Source: Thioclava dalianensis (GTDB lineage: Bacteria; Pseudomonadota; Alphaproteobacteria; Rhodobacterales; Rhodobacteraceae). Taken from it: a stretch of 64,000 nt of DNA. The stretch covers positions 62,001 through 126,000 of the forward strand of contig NZ_JHEH01000008.1 of assembly GCF_000715505.1 (NCBI RefSeq), written 5' to 3'. The notes below the pieces were generated by a model that searched no databases, had not been told where the DNA came from, and saw only the letters and a list, made by a program, of their open reading frames with translations. Shown here one piece after another: positions 55,931-64,000 of the stretch (the first letter of the stretch is position 1; each line of letters opens with the position of its first letter). A program made the position numbers and the translations under genes.

Positions 55931-57775
55931 TCAGTTGTTCGACCAACCGGGCGATAGTTTGAATTTGGCCTTGCCGGGCGCTCCCATTCCCGCCCCCGAG
56001 GCCACGTATTGCACGCGTGTCAGATGCGCGGGGCCAAAGCCCAGCAGCAACGCATGCAAGCTCTCTTCGCCACGCTGCAACATGGCGCTCACTGTCAGCG
56101 CGCCGATCAGGCTCAGCGTGGCGACCTGTAATCCCAGCGCGCGCAACCCAAGGGCGCGCAGCCCCGCCAGCCCGCGGCGCGCACAGCCCGGCGCCCGGCG
56201 CAACGGCTCGGCGATCGCCAGCGCCAAAAGCACCGTGTAGATCACCGCATTGAAGAGCGAGAGTAGGTAAAACCCGCGCGCCTCGCCCGCCTCAGAGACC
56301 AGCAGCACTGGGGCCAGCGCGCCAATTGCCAGCCCGGCGTAAACGGCCAGCACCTTGCCCGGCAGGCGGGCCCGCGCGCTCTCTCCCTTCGGTGTGATCC
56401 GAAAGTCGACGAAACCGCCCGTGATACGATCCCGGATCGCCATCACGCAGCCCCAGAGCACCCAGGGCCATTGGATCATCGGAAAGAGCATCCGCTCCCA
56501 GCCCAGAATATGGGCCTGATAGGGGCGCAACAGTGCGTCACGGCGCAGCGCATAGGCCACGCCCAGCAAGACGAGACCCGCTGGCAGCGCATGACCCAGA
56601 AAGGCCGGAAAGGTGACATCGGCAAAGCGCATCCCAAGACTCAGCGCGAGGATCGGCATCGCGTAGATCAGCGCCATCACCAGCGCGAAAATCAGATACC
56701 AGCTCTGGCACAGCACAAACAGCACCCGCAGCCGGGCAGGCAGCGCGCGCAGGTAGCGCGGCGTATGGGCCAGCAGCAAGGTCATCAGCGAGCGCGACCA
56801 CTGGAATTCCTGCGTGATCAGATCGGGCAGGGTGGCCGGGCCGTCGCCGATGGCAATCGCGTCGATCGCGTGCACGCCGCGCCAGCCAGCGGCGGCGATC
56901 AGCATCGTGGTCGAATGATCCTCGGCGAGATCCGGGCCAAGCCCGCCTGCCTGCCGCAGCGCGCGCGTGCGCACCGCATAATGCGAGCCGATACACATCG
57001 GCGTCAGCGCGCCAGTATAGCCCGCCTGCAACATGCCGTGAAAGGCGCTCTCGGCGTGCAGCCGCGCGCGCGCCGCCCAGCTTGCGGAAGCATTGGCCGC
57101 GCAGATCGAAGGGGCGCTCACATAGCCCACGGTCGGATCGGCAAAGGGGCGCAGCATCTCGCGCAGATAGCCCGGTTGGGGCACGTGATCGGCGTCGAGC
57201 TGGCTTACGACATCATAGAAGCGATAGCCCCAATTGTCGTAGAAATAGGCGAGGTTGCCCTCTTTGCAGCGGGTCCGGCGGGGCCAGACGGGCTGATGAT
57301 AGGCCGCCACGCCCGCCCGCGACGAGATCTGCACGTTATGGGCCGCACACCATTCGCGGGTGGTCTCATCAGGCGCTTCATCGGCCAGCCATGTGTCATG
57401 CGGATAGTCCTGCGCCAGCATCGCCTCAAGCGTCGGGCGCAGGACGGAAAAGGGCTCGGAGGGCGTTTTCGTCACGATCATCGCCACGCGAAAGCGTCCG
57501 CGTTCGGGATCGGGCGAGACGGGCTTGCGCGCCTGCATCATCACGATCAGGAAATAGCCCTGCATCGCGCTGAGCCAGATCAGAGCGGCGGTGATCAGCG
57601 CGAAACGCCCAGGCGCGATGAGATGGGCCGGATCGAGCCACCAGCTCCAGAACCACAGCGCCGCCAGCGCCCAGAGCGCACAAAGCATCCGGTAGCGCCA
57701 GAGCCGCGCGCCCTGCAGAAGTGGGGCGAGATGGCCTGCCGCCTCAGCGGTGCGGGTTTGCGGACGGATCAGCAT
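55931..57775 (-). CDS. Cellulose-synthase-like processive glycosyltransferase (GT2)
   Basis: A 614-residue inner-membrane GT2. Two N-terminal helices precede the GT-A domain, with LADEAPDE, the metal-binding QLDADHVPQ, the TED-type LAEDHSTT, and QEFQWSRSL where QxxRW is expected; the arginine is replaced by glutamine. Several C-terminal helices follow and no PilZ domain is seen. It should polymerise and export a polysaccharide from nucleotide sugars supplied by the two SDR enzymes upstream. It overlaps galE by 7 bases. Confidence 0.88.
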   Translation of the reverse strand: MLIRPQTRTAEAAGHLAPLLQGARLWRYRMLCALWALAALWFWSWWLDPAHLIAPGRFALITAALIWLSAMQGYFLIVMMQARKPVSPDPERGRFRVAMIVTKTPSEPFSVLRPTLEAMLAQDYPHDTWLADEAPDETTREWCAAHNVQISSRAGVAAYHQPVWPRRTRCKEGNLAYFYDNWGYRFYDVVSQLDADHVPQPGYLREMLRPFADPTVGYVSAPSICAANASASWAARARLHAESAFHGMLQAGYTGALTPMCIGSHYAVRTRALRQAGGLGPDLAEDHSTTMLIAAAGWRGVHAIDAIAIGDGPATLPDLITQEFQWSRSLMTLLLAHTPRYLRALPARLRVLFVLCQSWYLIFALVMALIYAMPILALSLGMRFADVTFPAFLGHALPAGLVLLGVAYALRRDALLRPYQAHILGWERMLFPMIQWPWVLWGCVMAIRDRITGGFVDFRITPKGESARARLPGKVLAVYAGLAIGALAPVLLVSEAGEARGFYLLSLFNAVIYTVLLALAIAEPLRRAPGCARRGLAGLRALGLRALGLQVATLSLIGALTVSAMLQRGEESLHALLLGFGPAHLTRVQYVASGAGMGAPGKAKFKLSPGWSNN

Positions 57776-58778
57776 GACACCGCCTCGGGCAGGCGCGCCA
57801 CATCAAGGCCGAAACTGGGTGCGGCATGGGCGATGATCTCGTCGAGATCGCGGTAGCGGGCGCGAAAACCGATCTGTTGCGCGGCGCGCGTCGGGTCGGC
57901 CACCAGCTCGGCGGGATCGCCCGCCCGGCGCGGCGCCAGCAGATGCGGCACCTGTTGGCCCGTCACCCGTTCGATCGCATCGAGCACTTCGCGGATCGAC
58001 GCGCCCCGTCCGGTCCCGAGATTGAGCGCAAGGTTGCAGCCCTCGGCCAGCAGGTGATCGAGCGCGCAGAGATGGGCGCGCGCCAGATCGCTGACATGGA
58101 TATAGTCGCGGATGCAGGTGCCATCGGGCGTGGGATAATCCGTGCCGAAAATCTGCAAGGGCCCGGCGCGCCCGGAGGCGGCCATCAGGGCCAGCGGGAT
58201 CAGGTGGGTTTCGGGCTCGTGGCGCTCGCGCAGCTCGCCCTCCGGGTCAGCGCCTGCCGCGTTGAAATAGCGCAGCGCGGCATAGTGGATCCCATGCGCT
58301 GCGGCGCAATCGCGCAGCATCCATTCGCAGATAAGTTTTGTTCGCCCGTAAGGGTTTATCGGGTCTTGTTCATCCGTCTCCAGGATCGGCAGGCGTTTGG
58401 GCGTGCCATAGGTGGCGCAGCTTGAGGAGAACACGATGCGGGTCACACGCGCCCGCTGCATCGCGCCCAAAAGCGCGTGCATCCCGCCCAGATTGACGTC
58501 GAAATAGGCCATCGGATCGGCCATGCTCTCGCCAACATAGGCAAGCGCTGCGAAATGGATCACCGCCGAGATCCGCTGCTCGCGCAGGGTCGTCTCCAGC
58601 AGCGCCGCGTCGCGCATATCGCCCTCGATCAGCGGCCCCCAGCGCACAGCCGCGCGATGGCCGCGCGAGAGATTGTCGTAGGTCACGGGCTCATAGCCCG
58701 CCCGCGCCAGCGCCTTACAGCAATGCGAACCGATAAAGCCCGCGCCGCCGGTGACCAGCACCCGTATGGCCTGCGCGC

Positions 58779-58782
<4 letters not shown>
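57769..58782 (-). CDS. galE: UDP-glucose 4-epimerase
   Basis: Interconverts UDP-glucose and UDP-galactose. The 337 residues have the NAD motif [10 protein letters not shown], catalytic Ser in FSSSCATYG, and YGRTKLICE with the YxxxK pair. Residues [18 protein letters not shown] are typical of GalE C-termini. It is translationally coupled to both neighbours by short overlaps. Confidence 0.93.
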
Positions 58783-59819
<1,037 letters not shown>

Positions 59820-60108
59820 AGGTTCTCCCCCCCAAAGAAGAACTGCACTTCCGGGCGTGCTCTCCCAATCGAGACGCGCCGGCTCCCCCGATTACACCCG
59901 ATCGAGGACGTGCATGGATTTAGGTCTGGTCCTTTGAGGGTAAGCTCAGGCGGGCAAATTTTTTACGGAAATGTGACGATACCTTCCCATTTTTGACCGC
60001 ATGATCTAGTCATCTGATCTAAGCATAGATCGGATGGGCGGCGCTGCTACGCCGTTGGGCTTGGGCCGGAATCGCTCAAAAGGTGGGGGATACGATTCGC
60101 GGCTGCAC
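59820..60108. promoter_or_regulatory. Upstream region of the exopolysaccharide operon with a hairpin
   Basis: A 289-bp gap holding the operon promoter. A conspicuous inverted repeat CATCTGATCTA / TAGATCGGATG (60011-60036, 4-base loop) lies near its far end, 72 bases past the TauE/SafE gene stop. It has no T-run, so it is either a regulator site or an RNA 3'-end structure. An AT-rich segment (59958-59995) may hold the promoter. Confidence 0.45.
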
Positions 60109-60924
60109 TCAGAGAAACGCTTTGCGCAGCATGTTGATCGCCACGAGGAACAGAAAACCCGCAAAAACGCGCTTGAGCTTTTTCGCATCGAGCTTGTGGG
60201 CGAGCGTTGCACCCAGCGGCGCGGTGAGCAGTGTCATCGCGATGGTGATCAAAAAGGCCGGGATATTGACGGCCCCGATCGATCCCCAAGGGGCGTCGGG
60301 CACGGGGGTAAGCAAAAATCCGATGGCCGAGGGCAGGGCGATTGTGACGCCGAACCCCGCCGAGGTCGCCACCGCGCGGTGGATCGGAATGCCGTGCAGC
60401 GTTTGCATCGGCGTCCCGATAGAGCCGCCCCCGATCCCCAGCAGCACCGAGAGGAACCCCATCAACGGGCCGAACCACGCGCGAAACCAGCCGCCCGGCA
60501 GCCCGTCCGAGATCCGCCAGCTCGATTTTCCGAACATCATGTAGAGCGAAATCACCATCACCATCACCGCGAAGATGATTTGAAGCGTGTGGGTCGTGAG
60601 CTGGTGAACCACGAGCACGCCCAGCACCGCGCCGATTGCGATGGGCGCAATCCATTGGCGCAAGATCTCCCAATCGACCGCGCCGCGCCGGTTATGGGCC
60701 ATCACCGAGCGCAGGGAGGTCACGATGATCGTGGCCAGTGAGGTGGCAACGCAGACCTGCATCAGATCGGGCGAGCCATATCCCAAGCCGCTGAACAAGA
60801 AGAAATAGGCCGGGACCAGAACGATCCCACCGCCAACGCCCAGAAGCCCGGCCAGAACGCCCGCAAAGGCCCCCACGGCCATGAGAATGGCGACAAGCGG
60901 AAGCAGCGTGGACAGATCGGGCAT
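60109..60924 (-). CDS. Sulfite exporter TauE/SafE family membrane protein
   Basis: A 271-residue integral membrane protein with about eight predicted helices in two repeats (GVLAGLLGVGGGIVLVPAYF and GFLSVLLGIGGGSIGTPM), each bearing the conserved glycine-rich motif. Family members export sulfite or sulfoacetate or act as anion carriers; the substrate here is unknown. Possibly transcribed after dusA, which starts 1016 bases upstream in the same direction. Confidence 0.92.
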   Translation of the reverse strand: MPDLSTLLPLVAILMAVGAFAGVLAGLLGVGGGIVLVPAYFFLFSGLGYGSPDLMQVCVATSLATIIVTSLRSVMAHNRRGAVDWEILRQWIAPIAIGAVLGVLVVHQLTTHTLQIIFAVMVMVISLYMMFGKSSWRISDGLPGGWFRAWFGPLMGFLSVLLGIGGGSIGTPMQTLHGIPIHRAVATSAGFGVTIALPSAIGFLLTPVPDAPWGSIGAVNIPAFLITIAMTLLTAPLGATLAHKLDAKKLKRVFAGFLFLVAINMLRKAFL

Positions 60925-60947
60925 TGAGAGACTCCTTTGGATGACGC

Positions 60948-61940
60948 TCAGTTAGCCTGCTCACACAACGCTGACAATGCGCTCTCGTAAAGTTCAAGAC
61001 CGGCGCCTTCGCGCGTGGCGCCTTCCGAGAGGATCTGACGGAACCTGCGCGCGCCGGGGCGCCCGTGAAACAGCCCGAGCATGTGGCGGGTCACCTGATG
61101 GAGCCGTCCGCCGCTCTCGATATGATGGGCGATATGCGGCTTCATCGCCTCGGCCACCGTGAAAGGATCCACGGGCGCGCCATCGCCGAAGATCTGCGCA
61201 TCTGCCGCCCCGAGCACGGCCATCGGCTGGTGATAGGCAGCGCGGCCCACCATCACCCCGTCGAGCCCCGCGGCCAGCTCGGCCTGCGCGGCCTCCAGCG
61301 TGCCGATCCCGCCATTGATCGACAGGTGCAGCTGCGGGAATTGCGCTTTCATCGCGTGGACCAGCGGATAATCCAGCGGCGGGATCTCGCGGTTATCCTT
61401 GGGGCTGAGCCCTTTGAGCCACGCTTTGCGCGCATGGATCGTGACGCGGGTGACGCCCGCGCGCGCGATCTTTTCCAAAAAATCGGGCAGCACTTCGGCC
61501 GGGCTCTGGTCATCGACGCCGATGCGGCATTTCACGGTGACGGGCAGGGGCTGGGCCGCGATCATCTCGGCTACGCATTCGGCCACGAGATCGGGTGATT
61601 TCATCAGCACCGCGCCAAAAGCCCCCGATTGCACCCGGTCCGAGGGGCAGCCGCAATTGAGGTTGATCTCTTTATAGCCCCAATCGGCCCCGATGGTCGC
61701 GGCCTGCGCCAACTCGCGCGGGTCAGAGCCGCCCAGTTGCAGCGCCACCGGATGCTCAGAAGCGTCAAAACCCAAAAGCTTGAGCCGGTCGCCCCGGATC
61801 ACCGCAGGCGCTGTTACCATCTCGGTGTAGAGCAGCGCATGGCGCGAGATGGCGCGGTGAAACGCCCGGCAATGCCGGTCGGTCCAGTCCATCATCGGCG
61901 CCACGGAAAGGCGGGCGGCTGTCTCAAGCGGGGAGGGCAC
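60948..61940 (-). CDS. dusA: tRNA-dihydrouridine synthase A
   Basis: FMN enzyme reducing uridine 20/20a of tRNA. The 330 residues show VAPMMDWTDRHCRAF, TEMVTA, and the catalytic cysteine in INLNCGCPSDRVQ, with INGGIGTLEAA and VMVGRAAYHQP late in the barrel. The protein length fits DusA. The small gap to the TauE/SafE gene suggests co-transcription. Confidence 0.95.
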   Translation of the reverse strand: MPSPLETAARLSVAPMMDWTDRHCRAFHRAISRHALLYTEMVTAPAVIRGDRLKLLGFDASEHPVALQLGGSDPRELAQAATIGADWGYKEINLNCGCPSDRVQSGAFGAVLMKSPDLVAECVAEMIAAQPLPVTVKCRIGVDDQSPAEVLPDFLEKIARAGVTRVTIHARKAWLKGLSPKDNREIPPLDYPLVHAMKAQFPQLHLSINGGIGTLEAAQAELAAGLDGVMVGRAAYHQPMAVLGAADAQIFGDGAPVDPFTVAEAMKPHIAHHIESGGRLHQVTRHMLGLFHGRPGARRFRQILSEGATREGAGLELYESALSALCEQAN

Positions 61941-62021
61941 GGGGAAACTCTCGTCTTTTGGGGTCGCGTGGCTATCTAATGCGCAACTTCGTGGCCCGCA
62001 ACCTTTGCCGTGCAGCCCCGC

Positions 62022-63020
62022 CTAGCGCATCCGGTCGCCTGCCGCGTCGAAGTGAAAGCGGCGCGCGGGATCGGGGGTGAGATAGACGGGGGCGTCGATC
62101 TCGAAATGATGCTCGCCAAAGAGCCGTACCGTCAGCAGCCCGTGCGGCTCGGTGTGGATATAGATATTGGTCTCGCCGCCCAGATGCTCGATATGGCTGA
62201 TCGTGCCGGGGATCTCGCCTGTCTCTTTTGAAATCTCCAGATGTTCGGGGCGGATGCCCACGGTCTCGCCCTGCAGCCCGATGGCGCCCGCCTTGAGAAA
62301 GTTCATCTGCGGCGATCCGATGAAGCCTGCCACAAAGGTGTTGGCGGGATCGTTATACAGCTCCATCGGGGCGCCCACCTGCGCCACGCGCCCGCCATCG
62401 AGCACCACGATCCGGTCGGCCAGCGTCATCGCCTCGACCTGATCGTGGGTGACGTAGATCATCGTCGCCTTCAACTCGTGATGGAGCCGCGCGATCTCGA
62501 TCCGGGTGGCCACGCGCAGGGCGGCGTCAAGATTGGAGAGCGGCTCGTCGAAGAGAAACAGCTTGGGTCTGCGCACGATGGCGCGCCCGATGGCCACGCG
62601 CTGACGCTGCCCGCCCGAGAGCTCTGCGGGACGGCGATCGAGCAGTGGCTCCAGCGAGAGCATGCGCGCGGCCTCGTCGACGGCGGCCTCGACCTGCGGT
62701 TTCGAGGCACCTGCGCGCTTCATCGCAAGGCCCATATTGTCGCGCACCTTGAGGTGTGGGTAGAGCGCGTAGGACTGGAACACCATCGCGATCTCGCGCT
62801 TGGAGGGGGGGAGCTGCGTCACCCGGGCCGCGTCGATCATCACATCGCCCGAGCTCACATCCTCCAGCCCCGCGATCATCCGCAAAAGCGTGGACTTGCC
62901 GCAGCCCGAGGGGCCGACGAAGACGCAGAACTCGCCGTCGCGCACCTCGAGATCGACGCCCTTGATCACCTCGGTCTTGCCGAAGCTTTTGGTCAGGTTG
63001 TTGAGTGTCAGCGACCCCAT
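62022..63020 (-). CDS. Sugar ABC transporter ATP-binding protein (UgpC/MalK type)
   Basis: A 332-residue importer ATPase with Walker [10 protein letters not shown] (36-44), [28 protein letters not shown] and [16 protein letters not shown], and a TOBE domain. It is a clear paralogue of the AglK-type gene at 2821. No permease or binding-protein gene is seen in the window; they should lie beyond 64000. It starts 15 bases past the oxidoreductase stop. Confidence 0.92.
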   Translation of the reverse strand: MGSLTLNNLTKSFGKTEVIKGVDLEVRDGEFCVFVGPSGCGKSTLLRMIAGLEDVSSGDVMIDAARVTQLPPSKREIAMVFQSYALYPHLKVRDNMGLAMKRAGASKPQVEAAVDEAARMLSLEPLLDRRPAELSGGQRQRVAIGRAIVRRPKLFLFDEPLSNLDAALRVATRIEIARLHHELKATMIYVTHDQVEAMTLADRIVVLDGGRVAQVGAPMELYNDPANTFVAGFIGSPQMNFLKAGAIGLQGETVGIRPEHLEISKETGEIPGTISHIEHLGGETNIYIHTEPHGLLTVRLFGEHHFEIDAPVYLTPDPARRFHFDAAGDRMR

Positions 63021-63034
63021 GGGGCAGGCCTCCT

Positions 63035-64000
63035 TCAGATCCGGATCGGGTCAAGTGCGACGGGCCGTCCCGTGCGCACGCTTTCATCTGCGCCAAGACA
63101 GACCGCCAGAGAGCTCACCGCCTCATGCAGGTGGCGCGACAGGTCGGTGTCTTGCAAGATCGCCGACGCCGTGAAGGCCGCCTCGCGCTCGCACAGCGCC
63201 TGATGGCCCGGCTCATCGGCCATCGAGATGTCTTGGTCTGCCTCGCCCACGCGGTGCAGCCGCAGCGTCGAGGTCTTGGTATGGGTCTCGATATCGTCGG
63301 ATTTCGCATCCTCGGGCATGCGGATCGAGATCGCGCCCTTGGGGCTTACGACATCTTTCACGAAAAAGGCGGTGTCCGACATCATCGGCCCCCAGCCTGC
63401 CTCGTACCAGCCCAGCGAGCCATCCTCGAACAGCACCTGAAACTGGCCGTAATTATACATGTCGGGCGCGATGTCTTCAGACAGCCGCAGCCCCATGCCG
63501 CGCACCTCGCGCGGGGCGGCATCGGTGATTTGCAACATCACATCGACATAATGCACACCGCAATCGACAATCGGCGAGGTCGATTGCATCAGCGCCTTAT
63601 GGGTCTCCCAAGTGGGGCCGGTGCTTTGTTGATTGAGGTTGAGCCGGAAAACATAAGGTCCGCCCAGATCGCGCGCCTCGGCGATCAGGCGCTGCCAGCT
63701 TGGGTGATGACGCAGGATATAGCCCACCACGCATTTGCGCGCGTGATCTCGCGCGGCCCGCGCCACGCGCAGCGCCTGCTCGACCGTGGTGGCAAGCGGC
63801 TTTTCGACAAAGACATGCGCGCCTGCCTCGATCGCTGCCACCGCCATATCGGTATGGCTGTCGGAATAGGTGGCGATGCAGACGAGATCGGGCGTCAGCT
63901 CGGCCAGCGCTTGGGCGTAATCATGGCTGAACGGATAGTCGCGCAGATCCTCCGGCAGCTCTGGCGTGGAGCGGTTCACCAGCCCCACGATCTCGAAATC
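63035..64000 (-). CDS. Gfo/Idh/MocA family oxidoreductase (N-terminus beyond window)
   Basis: Partial gene cut by the window edge. The visible 322 codons include [19 protein letters not shown], the [11 protein letters not shown] motif (EKP lysine) and the C-terminal dehydrogenase domain with [11 protein letters not shown], whose histidine fits the active site. The Rossmann start (GxGxxG) is missing. It probably acts on a sugar or inositol-type polyol imported by the adjacent ABC system (inference). Confidence 0.9.
   Translation of the reverse strand, partial: DFEIVGLVNRSTPELPEDLRDYPFSHDYAQALAELTPDLVCIATYSDSHTDMAVAAIEAGAHVFVEKPLATTVEQALRVARAARDHARKCVVGYILRHHPSWQRLIAEARDLGGPYVFRLNLNQQSTGPTWETHKALMQSTSPIVDCGVHYVDVMLQITDAAPREVRGMGLRLSEDIAPDMYNYGQFQVLFEDGSLGWYEAGWGPMMSDTAFFVKDVVSPKGAISIRMPEDAKSDDIETHTKTSTLRLHRVGEADQDISMADEPGHQALCEREAAFTASAILQDTDLSRHLHEAVSSLAVCLGADESVRTGRPVALDPIRI

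Overview
The window looks like a chromosomal segment from a Rhodobacterales (Rhodobacteraceae-type) alphaproteobacterium. The evidence is high GC, the order pyrH-frr-uppS-cdsA-dxr-rseP-bamA-skp-fabZ-lpxA-lpxI-lpxB, use of LpxI instead of LpxH, DUF6477/DUF6456 genes, a non-pyrrolysine MttB homologue, and an AglG-type permease with a long periplasmic insert. The genus cannot be fixed from the sequence alone. I saw no rRNA, tRNA, insertion sequence, prophage or CRISPR array.

Layout. 1-3.9 kb: the end of an alpha-glucoside uptake operon (aglG-aglA-aglK). 4-8.3 kb: an MttB-family methyltransferase, a frameshifted heme A synthase (ctaA) and an M32 carboxypeptidase. 8.4-12 kb: class I aldolase and pgk on the minus strand, then two overlapping cyclophilins. 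12.2-15 kb: aldehyde dehydrogenase, DUF779 and an AraC regulator. 15.1-28.5 kb: miaA, then a long envelope run on the plus strand: nucleotide and translation factors, undecaprenyl and phospholipid synthesis, outer membrane assembly and lipid A. 28.6-33.8 kb: two cell-wall genes, then lpxD with its own acyl carrier protein and ketosynthase. 33.9-38.3 kb: IalB, a HerA-like ATPase, DUF6477 and DUF6456. 38.4-42.1 kb: catalase, OxyR, peroxiredoxin and a tail-anchored protein. 42.2-45.1 kb: lipA, a zinc-ribbon metallopeptidase, aroQ and a small monooxygenase. 45.1-50.8 kb: surface glycan genes (two sulfotransferases, a flippase, two glycosyltransferases). 50.9-54.7 kb: an SDR/MmyB regulator pair, guaA and a small secreted protein. 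55-59.8 kb: an exopolysaccharide operon. 60-64 kb: TauE/SafE exporter, dusA, a second sugar ABC ATPase and a partial MocA-type oxidoreductase.

Most notable observations. (1) ctaA carries a 65-bp perfect tandem duplication that breaks the reading frame; removing one copy restores 384 codons. (2) A minus-strand small RNA candidate sits at 34.9-35.0 kb, with a CU-rich loop, a CCTCCC linker and a hairpin followed by eight Ts. (3) A four-gene exopolysaccharide operon pairs a cellulose-synthase-like enzyme, whose QxxRW motif is altered, with a secreted GH26-like glycosidase. (4) lpxD is separated from the other lpx genes and joined to an acyl carrier protein and ketosynthase. (5) CtrA-like boxes lie upstream of the DUF6456/DUF6477 pair.
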